Part shown: positions 1 through 12,033 of the stretch, one piece after another
Layout of the letters: the number at the start of each line of letters is the position of its first letter
Position numbering within the stretch: position 1 is the stretch's first letter
Source: Acheta domesticus
Taxonomy: Eukaryota; Arthropoda; Insecta; Orthoptera; Gryllidae
Reading direction: 5' to 3'
Length of the DNA: 64,000 nucleotides
Assembly: GCA_031308135.1 (NCBI GenBank)
Contig: JAHLJT010003656.1
Location: forward strand, 68,838,984-68,902,983
Notes under the pieces: model-generated
Database searches by the model: none
What the model saw: only the letters and a program-made list of their open reading frames with translations
What the model was told of the DNA's origin: nothing
Made by a program: the position numbers and the translations under genes

Positions 1-665
1 ACAGACCCACTACAAAAGAGAAGCAAATAACAAAAATTAGAAGACGAAATCAGAATGAAGAGTGTTTCAGTCTCTGAAGCGCAATACGACAAGAATACAA
101 GGGCAGATACGGGCGAACAGAAACCTAAATTCACGCCTAATAGCTTTCTGGAGTTCCAAAAACTTCCCGTTTACATCCTCCTTCTTCGAAAAACCTCGTT
201 AGTGCAGCAAAGCGCTAGAATACACAGGATCCCCGCTAGGGACGTGGTTCAAACTCCACGAGCTCCACGAGGCGTATCTCAAGACGAACGACCAGCGGTC
301 TGCGCAAACCGCGTACGAATTCGCAGGGAGACGCTCGCTCGTATTCGCTCGACTGTTTCAGCCTCGACCGCCGGAAATTCGAGCGTCTTGCAGGGGGCTG
401 ATTCTCTGGACAGTGCATTGGCCCTGACGGCTTCGCGTCGCGTGGAGGAAGGAATAGGAGACATGTCATGAGCGATAGCGTCGCTCGACTGCGGTACGTA
501 AGTAATAAATATGGAGAACCTCTCAGGCTAAAATTCCTTTTTTATACATTTACTGTACATAAATGAAAAGAACTCCTAAGGAAATAAATTAATAAATGCT
601 ATACAGATTATTTTTCAGAACTGCAGATCAGAAAAATGTCATTCTTTCTCAACAGGCCCATTGCT
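1..665. other. Unassigned leading stretch with one weak open frame
   Basis: Mixed-composition sequence, fairly GC-balanced between about 200 and 480 and AT-rich elsewhere. A plus-strand frame of 138 codons is open from 55 to 471, but the opposite strand is also open over much of the same bases and no domain or signal is recognisable. I treat it as a chance opening. A match to the internal RNA polymerase III B box is present near 248, but no supporting tRNA-like fold was found around it. Confidence 0.3.

Positions 666-670
<5 letters not shown>

Positions 671-755
<85 letters not shown>
671..755. repeat. Compound microsatellite (CT)n(AT)n
   Basis: An uninterrupted run of 19 CT units (671-708) passes directly into a run of more than 20 AT units (709-755). 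It ends ten bases before the terminus of the long-TIR transposon family at 766. Length variation between individuals or assemblies is expected. Confidence 0.97.
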
Positions 756-761
<6 letters not shown>

Positions 762-765
762 CATA

Positions 766-996
766 CAGGTTTCCCACCAACTGTGGACCACCCCCATATC
801 TTCTAAAGGGTTCACGATATCGAAATGCAGCTTTCGATTAACAATGCGGAATCATGGGGCAAGTAACATGCCATAGAGAAATTGTCTATAACATTTTTAG
901 TTTTCGAGAAATTTAATCATCTTTGATTTTTTAAATGGAACTATATATTTTTTTCAGCAGCAACGTATAGATCACGAAAAGAGGAATAAAATGATG
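766..996 (+). mobile_element. Solo terminus of the long-TIR DNA transposon family
   Basis: This segment starts CAGGTTTCCCACCAACTGTG and runs collinear with both terminal inverted repeats of the element at 45835-47447, including shared blocks for 'CATGGGGCAAGTAACATGCC', 'GAGAAATTTAATCATCTTTG' and 'AGAGGAATAAAATGATG'. Similarity stops abruptly near 996, so only the outer 231 bases of a terminus that is about 460 bases long elsewhere remain. It is preceded by TA within an AT-rich microsatellite, as expected for a family that targets TA. It is either a truncated copy or the remnant of a deletion. No coding capacity is left. Confidence 0.78.
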
Positions 997-1159
997 CACT
1001 TAAGTTTGTCACTTACTGTATTTGGGGCAAAAATTACAAACTATTCTCGTTATCTCTGGCAGTCTCGGGTAAAAATGCACTTTACTTCCCAACCTTTTCA
1101 CGTAATTTCTGTACCCCTTGTTTAGACGTTTCAACTTCCAGGCATCTCTAATATCGAGA

Positions 1160-1700
1160 TTTACACTTGACTTCGCGCCCCAACTGGCGGAGTCACGAGT
1201 ACCGATGCTCGGTTTTCTCAGCCGGGCGCTTTTGCGTTAACTGCCGACGCTCAAGCGAAATAGTCTCATGCAGGACGCTAGTACAGAACAAGCGCTCGGC
1301 CGGTCGCGGTACTTGGCGCGCCCATAAACATGCTAATCTAGCCCCGGGCGTCATGCGCCGGAAACGGGTAATACGCGAGGCGGCGGCGGCTCTTCCGGCG
1401 GGAGGGGCGGAGTGGGGCGGGGCGGGGGTCAAAAACGCGAGCGCAAGCGCCGAGCGCCCTCTGGTCGAGATGGGCCGTCGTCGCCGCACGGTCGAATGGC
1501 CACGTTCAATGCCAGGGCGACCTCGGGGCTGCTCGCGCGCCGCCTATCGACAGTTGATCGGGCCACGGCCCCGCCAATGGCGGCTGTGCAGATTTGCGAA
1601 GAGCGGGGAGGGAACAGGCGAGCAGGCGTTGGAGGCGGAGTATTTTTCGGGCCCGCAAAAGGACCCCAACAGCAAAGGGGAAGCAGGATGTAGAAGGGAC
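1160..1700. other. GC-rich, CpG-dense island
   Basis: Composition switches sharply from AT-rich to GC-rich with many CpG dinucleotides. Open frames of 91 to 194 codons overlap on both strands, which is the signature of stop-poor GC composition rather than coding. A promoter-associated or otherwise protected CpG island is possible, but no core promoter or exon was identified. Confidence 0.7.
1454..1466 (-). promoter_or_regulatory. CTCF-like motif inside a GC island
   Basis: GCGCCCTCTGGTC read on the minus strand is GACCAGAGGGCGC, which fits the core of the CTCF consensus. This is a motif match only, and single matches are frequent by chance in GC-rich DNA. Confidence 0.25.
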
Positions 1701-1704
1701 CCAT

Positions 1705-2220
1705 CTAGCGAATGTGTATGTGTGAGTGAAATCTTAGTCTTACAATCCTGACAGAAATTAAAATGATAACGGTGACCCCTTTCGAATTGCACTATGATTA
1801 AAAGCATAAACAATTTTTTTTGCATTAACTCTTCTACGTGAATAACGACTACTGTAATAAAAATTATAATAAATAATAATAATTATAATAAATAATAATT
1901 ATATTATAATAAACACCTATAAAATATAAATATCTGAATATGTGTACATATCTAGTCAGAAAGCAGTTATTTCAAATGCATATATTAGTACGAAAATTTT
2001 AGTAGTATGTAATTAATATTTATTCGCATTTTATTAGCTTAATTATACAGCCATAATTTTTTTTAAACAGTTTACGATCTACTTGGAAATATCCATACGT
2101 TCTGAAAAATAATACTGCATTGCAACAACATCGAACTTATTCTTCCGCCACATGATGCCTATGGTGAGTCTATCCCGACTTTGAGTTCTGTCCGCCACAA
2201 ATCAATAACGATGTATTAAC
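1705..2220. other. AT-rich stretch with imperfect ATA/AAT tract
   Basis: No gene seen. From about 1857 to 1913 the sequence is an imperfect array of TAA/AAT-type units with short poly-A interruptions. The remainder is ordinary AT-rich DNA. Confidence 0.5.
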
Positions 2221-2224
2221 AACA

Positions 2225-2410
2225 ATAAAAAGAAAGACGAACGCTGGTTGCCGATGCTCCTTGCGTCATCGGGAGCAGCGAAAGCCCCCGCGAGGCGCGG
2301 GTGTAGGGTGTGGGCGCGGAACGGGAACAAGTTTACTGCCCCGCGGGAGCCGCAGCGGGAATGCGACGCGCGCACCGCGCACGCAACACCTCCCGCGCGC
2401 CTCATCGAAA
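2225..2410. other. Short GC-rich island
   Basis: About 185 bases of CpG-dense DNA between AT-rich flanks. Overlapping small frames are open on both strands and none is recognisable. Confidence 0.6.
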
Positions 2411-2419
2411 ACCGAAATA

Positions 2420-3190
2420 CGCAGATCACACGTCGGTTCTTAATACTTTCGTAACCAACGTCTTGCGCAGGGCATCCACATGTCAGGGAATGGCCCCGTT
2501 GGTTTTGATGCTGAGTTGAATTTAGTCGATATTAAAATTCAGTCAGATAAAAAAGAAACTATTTGGCTGTCTTGTTTCATCACTTTGTGTGATTCTACTG
2601 ACTATTTCCCTCGTGAAATTAAAACTATTAACGTCGAACTATATACTACCTGATAGCACCAATCAAGACCGTGTACCACAAAAGAATTCGCTTTTCTTAC
2701 CACCGCCTCCCGTTCATGCAATCACGAGGTGCGTTGTCGTATTTAATTGGATCGCGTTGACAATATAATTCATATTTGGTTCATTCTGAAACATTTTGGG
2801 GTTAATTTCGTTCGTGGAATAGTCTGATCAAATATCACTCGTGGATTGGAAAATTTCAGATAAATCACCAATATGCGCGTGGTATTACCTATGATTTGTC
2901 CTCCCGAATTTTTTCGGTCAGTAATTTTAACGTCCGCAAGTTTATAACTCTGTTTCTTGTTTTATTAGCACTATGACTTTACCCATACCCTCAAGTACCA
3001 ATTACAAATTCATTACCAATTACATTTTAAAGCGGCCACCCGGAACAATTATGAAAGTAGCTTTCTTAACATCAAGTGGACTTGCCACAAATCTTCAGTC
3101 ACGATAGCCCGATCATTTGCAAAAGAACCGAGAAATGAGCTTATTTTCACCCCGCAGTTAAGTCTGCTCAAATTAAGTGCAGGCATTTTC
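2420..3190. other. AT-rich stretch, nothing recognised
   Basis: Ordinary AT-rich DNA. I see no tandem structure, tRNA-like box pair or plausible coding frame. Confidence 0.4.
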
Positions 3191-3199
3191 GTGTCGTTT

Positions 3200-3620
3200 G
3201 GAATCGGTCGTAAACCCTCCGCACAGTTTCGGAGCAGGCGGAAGAGGCGGCTGGTGGGAAAGGTCGGTGGAGCGAGGGGGGAGGGGGGAGGAGGGGGGGA
3301 GACGACGCGCGCGCGAGACTCGCGCGTTAGCGGTCGCGGAGCAAGCCCCGCCACCGCCACCACCGCCGCCTGGAAGCGCCCGAAATAGCTGCGAGGAAGA
3401 GGCGCGAGAGCCGGGCGGTAGGAGAGGCGGGGACCGACCGGTCCGTCGAGGTGAGCGGGCGACGGTGAGCGTTGGAGCGCTCGCACGAGACGAGGCGAAG
3501 GCGAGTCGGCGGCTCGGGTGGCAACGAACACGTTCCGGGCCACGAGCAACCCTACACAGCACAGCTTCTCTCTCGGATCCTACTGCAGCGACCGGGGAAC
3601 AAAGAGTTGGATCAGCAGCC
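3200..3620. other. GC-rich, CpG-dense island with a purine-rich core
   Basis: Sharply bounded GC-rich block. Around 3270-3300 the plus strand carries several runs of five to seven G separated by A, capable in principle of G-quadruplex folding. Frames of 129 to 166 codons on both strands are low-complexity (Pro/Ser/Arg or Gly/Arg rich) and overlap each other, so I do not call a gene. Confidence 0.7.
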
Positions 3621-3629
3621 CACGCACAA

Positions 3630-4735
3630 TATTAAGACTAGTTAGATTTGGAGAACATTAGAAGGTAAATGCTTTTTGGAAAATTTCGAGCTCCAAAAAG
3701 ACAATGCAATAAAGTAACTATCAACATTATCACAATAAAGGATTTATCTTGTAAGAATACAATAGTGTAATCATACGCAAGTCAATACACCTTCGTGTAC
3801 ATTAAGACGATGAGTATCCGGGCGAGAAAACTCAAGTTTCCCCACAATTTGATGAACATGGTAAGAAATTCGCCAATACAAAGAATTGTCAAATAAACGC
3901 GTTTAAACAAGCAAAAACTTCAAGACAATTATTGTCTGCTAGTTTTAATTCAGTTTTTCAGAAAAAAAAATTATACAAGATTTTTTACAAGTAACTTCCT
4001 CCATGTACACGTAACTGTACTTACTGCTTTCACCCTCGCCACACAACAGACATGAGAGTGTGTATAGTACACTCAGGTAGAACATTGACCAGAAACTAAC
4101 AAAACAAGCAAGCAAAACTAATAATGACCTTGAATCATAATTAACACCGCAAAGTCAACTGTCTGCTTCAAAACTAGCTAATGTCAGTATCATTTATATT
4201 CTTATATGATGTGATGAGAAGTACAGGTTCACTACTCTCAACTAAATTACGTGCATATCTTCAAGGAAAAGGTGTTTAACAGTACACACCAAAATAACTC
4301 ACCATTCACGGTATCTAAATGTGAATAAAGGAAACAAAACAAATAAAAAAATAAGGTCGAAAAAAGTACAAGAAGAAAAACTTTCAATCAATATTCTCAG
4401 TTTTATTCTCAATACGAAGTACCGAGTCCCTCAATTTCTGGAGCATTATCTCAACGTCTAATTAAAACGAAACTTTTTTGTCATTGGTAGCAGAGACGAA
4501 AAGGTTGTTTTAGAGCGACGAGAGAATTAAGCATTTTATTAATTTCCTGCCTTTGAACTTTGGGCCATAGCTGAGGAGCGTTAGATTGCGACCCCATTCT
4601 TAAATTTCATTCGCATTACATTTTCATTCCAATTAATTTATTTCTCCACGAAGAAAGGAAGATACTTCAATTACATTTGCATCGGAGAAATTCTGGTCTC
4701 TCTTCCCCATTTTCCTTATTCTTTTCTCTCTAAAA
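3630..4735. other. AT-rich stretch, nothing recognised
   Basis: About 1.1 kb of AT-rich DNA without a coding frame of note, repeat array or RNA gene that I can see. Confidence 0.4.
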
Positions 4736-5348
4736 CAGGGATTCCCAACCTCCTGCAGGCATCGATCCTTTTTTAAAAATTGTTTGCTTCATCGCCCCCC
4801 CCTCTTGATTTTTTCTCTGTAATACACAGCAGACAATACAATCAAAGAATTGCACACTAACGACATGGAGATAATTCCGCTTAAAACTTATTTTCTTATT
4901 TAGTCTCGATTTCCAAAAATAATCGGAGTCACTTCTGCCTCTCAGTAGGTTATTTTCTAAATTTCACTATTGTGAAATGGTTCCAAAAATGCATTCTCCG
5001 TTGATAGTATTGTAAGAACTGGCCCTTACATTTTGCATTATATTTTGCGGATAATATTTTCTTGGCCGACAGAGTAATGTGAATTTACAGTTCTAATTTC
5101 TAGAGTTTTCTAAATATCCTACCGATGAATACAAAAGAAGGGGCCCAAATTTGTAATATATTATTAATATTTCGTACCGTTATATCAGAAAACAATGATC
5201 AACTTCGTTTTTAAATGTCATTTTGAATATACCGATGTCGCCAGTTCACAATCATCTTTTGACCCCCCACCCCACCCCACTATAGATCCCTTTTAAAATT
5301 TCAGCGACCCCCCAAGGAGACGATACCGACCCCACTGAAAACGCCTAG
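4736..5348 (+). mobile_element. hAT-like non-autonomous transposon remnant
   Basis: The left boundary reads CAGGGATTCCCAACCTC, a typical hAT superfamily terminus, followed by poly-C 'CATCGCCCCCCCCTCTTGA'. The other side has the matching kind of subterminal sequence, 'GCGACCCCCCAAGGAGAC', and a degenerate end near GAAAACGCCTAG. There is no transposase frame. Flanks CTCTAAAA and TCAAAACC are similar but not identical, so a target duplication is not proven. The right boundary is approximate. Confidence 0.45.
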
Positions 5349-5359
5349 TCAAAACCGAG

Positions 5360-5650
5360 GCTTTCAGCCACTCCCAAGCACTGTGCGGTGTCCAGAAGCG
5401 TGGGTGGCACCTCTGCCGCGCCGCCACTTGCTCGGACGGCTTCTCGAGCCATTTAAATACAATGAGCCCCACTTCCGAACCCTGGAAACCAGCGGAGAAA
5501 ATGCGAAATACGGAGGGGGCGGTGCCTTGCGCAGCTCATCACTAGAGGAGACGGAGGATGTCTGTTTGCATACTCGCATTGTTTGCTTCAATCGACCGGC
5601 TGAATGCATGTTGAAAGCGAAAGCGCGTTTTGCAAGAGACGTTCACTTGT
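5360..5650. other. Moderately GC-rich island
   Basis: Begins immediately after the hAT-like remnant. Frames of 81 and 98 codons overlap on opposite strands. No domain was recognised. Confidence 0.5.
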
Positions 5651-5694
5651 CCGGGGGACATTTTGCAACGTTCTGGTGAATTCTCACGGTCTGT

Positions 5695-5745
5695 TCAGAA
5701 TATTCAATACTCAATAGTCAGAATATTCAATAGTCAATAAGTCAA
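5695..5745. repeat. Short tandem duplication around AATATTCAATA
   Basis: The phrase 'AGAATATTCAATA' followed by 'TCAATAGTCA' occurs twice in succession with small differences, giving a local array of about two units of roughly 22 bases. Confidence 0.75.
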
Positions 5746-5749
5746 CTGC

Positions 5750-6870
5750 TTTGCTTAATATACTTCATTAAGCGAACTTCAATGCCTCAAATGTCTAGGA
5801 AAATTTGTTGAAATATTGAACATTCGAAAATGAAACACACAAGAGTACATATGAAGGAACTTCCGTAAAATCTTGAATTTAAATAAAAAGGAATTTTAGG
5901 GTTTAGAAAAATCGAGAAATTAATAATCATATACTTGAAAAATTATAAGAGAAGATAAATTATCAAATAAAGACAATGTTAAATAACGTTTAAAGAAAAC
6001 TCTAATTAAGGTGGCAAGAAATTATTTTTAATGACAAAGTCCTTATTCTATCACAGGAGGGCCGATATCTTTCAAAAACTTCACAAATGAATAGGGAAGG
6101 GGAAGACGAATTTGTCGCTGAAATTTGCAAGAGAAAATTAATTCTTGTCTTGACTAGAATAATACTTTAACTACTAACGGTGTCCAATCATGTCACAGCA
6201 GTCCATATCATATGCCACGGTGTAACATTTGCAAACGTGCTAGCACGTGCTACCTGAACCACGTCACCAGTATTTTTTCTCTTATTGAAAGTTTCTTATA
6301 AAACGTAATATTTCCAGAGAAGGTAAACGAAAAATGAGAACGTGATCTTCAAATATGTATCATAAGATCCATACAAAAATTCGATAGTACCCATAGATTT
6401 AATTCTGAAGATCTAATTGTATGATTAAAAAACTTTTCTGTCATTACGCACGCACTCTTCAGCCAACAGTAAAACGGAAGAATATTTTACATCACATTGC
6501 ACTTTGAACTGAAAGCGCGTCATAAATGTGCTGGCGGTCAGTAATGTGGATGTAACAATGGCCTGCAAGCTCCTCTTGCGCACTCATGCGCGAGCTACAA
6601 ATCATGACGTGTCTGAAAGCTGACTTGCTTGGTTTTATAATATTGCCTACACTTCCGACATATGAAATAAATTATGATTTTTACTATAATAAATATTTTT
6701 TCAAAATCATTTTCTAATTTGCTGAATTTTCGAGTATGAAATTCCGTTTTATAAAATTATCAATAAATCTATACCTTTTACTGCTGCAAAAGTAGATTAA
6801 CAACGAGAAAGAAGAGCAAGTGTTGTTTTCACGCAGATGCCAAATAAATTTAATTACTAAGTTTATACAT
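5750..6870. other. AT-rich stretch, nothing recognised
   Basis: About 1.1 kb of AT-rich DNA. I see no supported gene or repeat family member. Confidence 0.4.
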
Positions 6871-6871
6871 T

Positions 6872-6904
<33 letters not shown>
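6872..6904. repeat. (TAA)n microsatellite
   Basis: Eleven uninterrupted TAA units, located about 20 bases upstream of the SINE at 6925. Confidence 0.95.
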
Positions 6905-6924
6905 TATATTATATTATATAAATA

Positions 6925-7137
6925 CCCTCGGGTGGCTCAGTGAGTGCTAGCTTTCTGTGAGACGGCCCGGGTTCGATTCCCGCCTGTGGCAAAAATAAAG
7001 TTTTAGCTTTCTAATACAAATATCTCAGTCTCTACAGCTGTGTGACGAAACAAAACTGAGGCAGGCTAAATAAACTATGTACGGCGATAGGAAAACATTA
7101 CCATAACCCCCAGACGTGGATAATTTTAAAAAAAATC
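6925..7137 (+). mobile_element. tRNA-derived SINE, family 1, copy 1
   Basis: The head 'CCTCGGGTGGCTCAGTGAGT' fits an internal polymerase III A box. 'GGGTTCGATTCCCG' about 40 bases downstream is a near-perfect B box. Acceptor-stem pairing is absent, so this is a SINE head rather than a working tRNA. The body shares ordered blocks with the copy at 30904-31131: an AAAATA motif, 'ATCTCAGT', 'GACGAAA', 'CTCAGGCAGGC'-type and 'ACCCCCAG' followed by TGG and a T-rich stretch. The 3' limit is approximate. Confidence 0.75.
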
Positions 7138-7139
7138 GC

Positions 7140-7530
7140 CTGCGCACGATTACATGACTTTTTCTTACGAAGTTCCTTCGTAAGACGAGAAAGCAAAAAC
7201 CAATAGAGCTCAGGCCTGGGAACACCGCAAGCTGTCACCAGACGAATTAATGCGACCCTAATAAGTCGAATACATCATACATACTTTACTATTTTATGCT
7301 TCTGGATTTGTCGTCTCAGTAACCCAGAGGCTGCATCTAGGCATACAGGCGCCCATGTCAGATAACTACTTCAAATGAAGGCTGCTATTTATTTTAGCAG
7401 GTATACTCTAAATAGCGCCCCTTGTGAGTGCCACCCATGGCCCGCGCCATGTCTGCCATAACGTGGATACGCATCTACAGACCAAAAATAGACACCGACT
7501 GAACGCACCAGCCAACACCTTCCTTTCCAA
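7140..7530. other. Unassigned stretch with a small perfect hairpin
   Basis: At 7164-7184 CTTACGAAG and CTTCGTAAG form a perfect nine-base stem with a three-base loop. It has no context that would make it a terminator or an RNA gene. The motif AGCGCCCCTTGTGAG at 7414-7428 resembles a degraded CTCF core. Nothing else stands out. Confidence 0.35.
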
Positions 7531-7534
7531 ACTC

Positions 7535-8275
7535 CCCCCCCCCCTTCGGAGACTTGAGCGCCCGATCGCCTTCGCGTCCGCTGCGGCGAGGTCGCGGAGT
7601 CGTGGCGCGCGCATCACTTTAGCTGCGGGTGGCCAGGGCCTCCGGCGCCGACGCGCCGCCCGCCCGCGCGATTCGCGACGCGTTAACAGCGCACGCGCGC
7701 CTTATCGGTTACGACACCACACGCCGCGACACTTCGCCGGAGAGGGCCTTACCGTCCGTCCTCCGAGAGCGCCCCGGATGGCATCTCCCGCGCGCCCGCG
7801 ACAGCAGTTGGACACGTCATCCGCGTCGCGCCGCAGCGCGGCGTCCAAGCACGCTCTGCGGATCCTCGCCGTCATTCTCCGCACGACGTCGGCGCTGGTG
7901 CACAAGGAGTCGGGCATGCTGCAACCGGCGCCCGCCGGCACTTGACATCACACAAGGCCTTGACAGGCGGAAGGACGACGAGAAGAAAATTGGCGGAGAA
8001 TGCGCGTCTTCGGCTGGAGCTTTTGGCGGCACCTGCGCGCGCGCTCGGTGACTTGCGGGTCTGACGCAACGCGCGTTCGCGCTTGGCGGCCGCGGCGCGG
8101 CGAGCCCACCACAGCGCGCCGCGACGCCAGGTGGGGGGCGGGGGCGGGGCGCTGGGGTGGGGTGGGGGCGGACGACGGGGCGAGACGTGTCGTTTGCAGC
8201 GCTCCGCGGAGGTCGAAAACATGTTTGCGGACGCCGTTTCCTGCGTAATAGTTGGCGCACATTCCATCACGTGAG
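7535..8275. other. Large GC-rich, CpG-dense island
   Basis: About 740 bases of very CpG-dense DNA starting at a run of ten C and ending abruptly in AT-rich sequence. At least eight frames of 60 to 173 codons overlap here on both strands. Their translations are Arg/Pro/Ala-rich with no recognisable domain, so I regard them as composition artefacts. A CpG-island promoter is possible but unproven. Confidence 0.7.
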
Positions 8276-8279
8276 GGTG

Positions 8280-11140
8280 AAGGATTTCGCCTTCGAGGCA
8301 ATCTTTTTCGCGATCGAATTTTTTTGAAAAATTCACTCCAATTAATAACAGCAATCAATACCCCTCCCCAACGAAGATTCCGTTGACGTTCCAGTCTTTA
8401 AAAAATCAAGAAGCATTGAATTCAACTCCTTCACACACAATGTTTCAACATAAGAAAAGGGATTGGAACTGTGGATTGGAATTAATGTAACTCACATTGT
8501 CTCCTATATTATTTCAGTAGTATACCTTTCCTTTGCGGCTCTCACACGCAACCAATCTTTTTAAATGAGTTCTCTAAAGAAAGAGAATTTCAAGGAGACA
8601 AATTGCAGTTTAACTTAAAAACTATGAAATATTTGCTTAAAAAAAGCATCTAAATATTATTTAAAAGCAAACCGCAACGCACGTCAGGATTTTTTCAATC
8701 TATATCGTTAAATAACTCCTAAACGAGGCGTTATAGGGCCTTAAAACTAAAGTTTGAGGCCAAAGGCCTCAAAAACACGTTCATCACATCGGAATCTACA
8801 GGATAAGATCTTTTTGATCACTCTATTATCATACTTGCTGGTTTAATGCTTCTCGATTCTATCCCTACCTGTTCAGAGCCTTTAGAATCTGCAACTGTAC
8901 GTGAAATTACGAATTACTTGATACTCTATGGAATTGAATTACCCTGGTGTACCTCTTTGCTCGATAATAAAGTTAAATAAGAATAGTTTGTATTGACAAG
9001 GGTGTATTATATTGTTATCAATTACAAGCTGACATATAACAAGTGACAGGAGGATAAGAGGGTCTTGAAGAAAAATATATATTACAGGCTTAATATGGAA
9101 ATGGTAAAATAAGAGGGTGGGGTACAGACATGCGAGAGTTTTCGCACGGGTACGCTAGTTTTCTTTATTCCAGAAGTTTTAAAGATTCCTTGCTTTTTTC
9201 AATTCACCCCAGAACTGTCAGAAAAGTTCGCTGAAAGAAGTATTAAAGAGAACGGATACGAGAGAAATATTACTTTATGTGTTAACTACGTTATATAACA
9301 TATTTATCATGCACCCGAAGTTGGGGAGAAATGCACTGAAAGTTTAGTTTAGTGTGACAGTAAATATTCACGCTATTATGTATAATCATACGTTAAAAAC
9401 AAACTCTTTTTGCTAGCAAGTGTACGTCGATATTCACTGAAAAGAACGATGATAAGATCTTCCATTAGATATTAGCCGAGAACCTTAAGAAAACAACCTG
9501 GTTTCGTAAGTACAACATAAATCTTAAAAAGTACAGAAAGTCATACGAATAATACGCAATGCAAACACACAAACGTGAATATTAACGCAAACCCTGCAGG
9601 GTACATATGACGCAAACATTTCATCAGATGATTTCGCACAGCCGTTAACGGGCCAACGCAAAGCATGCCAAGGACGAATCGCTTATGAGAACAAAACAAC
9701 ATCGAGAGCTCATCCTAATAAAATATCAACTTGCGATGTCAACAAAACATTTGGTTCATTTCATTCAAATACTTCATTCACTTCTGTCCAGTTAACCCCT
9801 ACTTCAAAATCAAATGATACAATTTTTTGTGGAGTATGATGTGAAGGGTTCAGCAAAAAATAAAAAAAATAAAACCCTCACATTGTATTACATATAATTT
9901 TCAATGTTACATAGCTCACTAAGTTCTGGTATTTGCAAGCTTTCAGAAACATGAATGATTGTCACAAGTCCTTCGGTTTCTACGCGACAGCAAATTGTCG
10001 CTTTGTTTCTTTGCTGCGTCGAAAAAATTATAAACCGTGTCGGAATGTAAACATTCCAAACTCATAAGAGTTCCATGAGGTGATACAAACTGCAAACAAT
10101 GACATACAAAAAATAACTTCAGACAGCTCATAGATGAATCTTAGCGAGAATCGAGATTCGACAAATTAAACATTACGATTCCCTTAAGAATGTATAGACA
10201 CGTAGATCACAAACAACAATTACCAAAGTAGATGGTTTCATGTTGATAAATAAACGAATTTTGTGGTCGCTGAAGACAGAACACATTATTGGAGATTTAT
10301 CAGTTCAATGTGTTAACTCTAAAATAATATTTATTGACATTTCAAAAGAAATGTACCCAAAGATTTGATTTGTCGATCCTTCTTTTGAAAGATTTCTCTA
10401 GCAATATTTTTTTTAGTTAAATTTGAAATAACTTCAACATCAGAACGAATTAAGTGTACTAGAAATGTTACGTAATGTTAAACATGTAAAGAATAGAATG
10501 CATAAACTTGGGAATGTCTAACTGAAGAAAAAAGGTAAAGGAAAATATTTTTAACTAGTGGTGTGAAAAGTGTACTTTGTAAAAGCCACTTCTCCTTTAC
10601 CTTTGGTGCTCATCCAATTCAATTAACAATGTAACAATTACTAATTTCGTATATTTAAAGATGATATCGAAAATGAAGGCGATTCACTGAAGACTACAAA
10701 TAGCAACAACATATGTAAGAAAAATGAGTGACGATATTAATTCGAGACTTCGAGAACCAGATAAATAGACCTTTATCTACACATGTTTTTCAACATAATT
10801 TGACGTACTTAGTAGCAAATGTTTGGTCGCCGCTGAGATGTTGATAATACGTATGACCAAGGAACACGGGCTGTGCGAGTGCAATCAATAAAAGATGACT
10901 AATATTTGTTCGTGGCCAGCTGATGCAGGTTCTTGGGATGGCGCCACACTGCGAATGTGATGCACCATCTGAGATTGCAAGACACGCATGTGATCAATAA
11001 GTAATTGAGTTTTTACCTACAATATTAATTATTTAATCACTTATTCAAAATTCATAGCAACCGATTTGCCTTCAATTTATCAATGTCCAAGAGAACGAAC
11101 GGGCGACGGCGTCAATTCTATAGACCAGCACTGAACTTTG
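8280..11140. other. AT-rich desert, nothing recognised
   Basis: Nearly 2.9 kb without a GC island, the longest such gap in the first third of the window. The only open frame above 60 codons (9943-10131, minus) is unremarkable. No tRNA-like boxes, tandem array or transposon termini were seen. Confidence 0.4.
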
Positions 11141-11149
11141 GCCCCAAGG

Positions 11150-11460
11150 ACCTTCATTAGAAATCCGGTCGAGGCGCCGAGCCCGCGAGTTCAGTGCGAA
11201 TACGAGAGCAGTGGCGGCGTATGCTCCCTGCGCGGTGCGTCGCGGGAGCGGCGATCTGAGGCAAGGTCGACTTCGGCCACTAGTCAGCTGACTGCAGGTG
11301 GTGGTGGCGGCGGCGGCGGCGGCGCTTTCCCGCGCCGCATTGGGCCACGTGGTTCGCGCGGCCCGCCGCCACGTCGCTCGCGGAGGCCGCAGATGCTGTC
11401 ACCGACGCGGCGCGATACAACACGGCACGTCGTTGCTCAGGTGCACGCAACTTGATGCAA
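11150..11460. other. GC-rich island with GGT/GGC run
   Basis: CpG-dense block containing a GGT-to-GGC trinucleotide run at about 11298-11322. The 105-codon plus-strand frame through it is explained by Gly/Arg/Ser low complexity. Confidence 0.65.
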
Positions 11461-11469
11461 TCGCGCGTT

Positions 11470-12030
11470 GTCTAGTGACTCAAAGTACATAGACAGCCGA
11501 GATGACACAGAGGCAAAACTCGTGTCTTGATGAATGAGATTCTTTGCTTCTTATTTTAGTTTTTATTGTTAAGGTCTCCGTATCATTTTCTAATTCTTAC
11601 TTTTCCCCATTTTATCCCCCTGCCATTTCTTGACGGAAGAGGCCCGCTCGCACAGAAAACATTTCTTTGCATCGCAGGGGTCTTCAATCAACGGCAGTTT
11701 TAAGTCTACGAGGAAATAAGAATGCCATTTAAATAATTGGTTAAACAATCTCGTAATAAAGTTAATTTACTAAAACATACACTGATTGCTCCAGTGGGTA
11801 CTCTAAGCCAGTAAACTACACATTTCCATTATGTGAAGAAAAACAAAACATATTCACTCAAATATTTGTGAAAACAGTGAACAATACAATAAAATAAGTT
11901 TACGATATGGATGTCTCATACTGAGAGGTCCTTTGGCCCTGCATTATAATAAAGCAACACGATAAAACATTGCGTAATATTCTCCATCAAAAAATGATAC
12001 GGAGCAACATTTGGGAAATAATAAAATCTC
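11470..12030. other. AT-rich stretch, nothing recognised
   Basis: Ordinary AT-rich DNA between a GC island and a probable MITE remnant. Confidence 0.35.
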
Positions 12031-12033
12031 CCC

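Noticed and set aside
240..265. B-box match GTGGTTCAAACTCCAC
   Set aside because: The upstream A box is poor and no cloverleaf can be drawn.
55..471. 138-codon plus-strand frame
   Set aside because: Opposing strand also open, no domain. Considered a chance opening.
671..755. Possible CRISPR or telomere-like array
   Set aside because: It is a plain dinucleotide microsatellite with no spacers. No TTAGG or similar telomere array was found in the window.
6925..7000. Candidate functional tRNA gene
   Set aside because: No acceptor stem; a second copy with the same downstream body shows it is a SINE.
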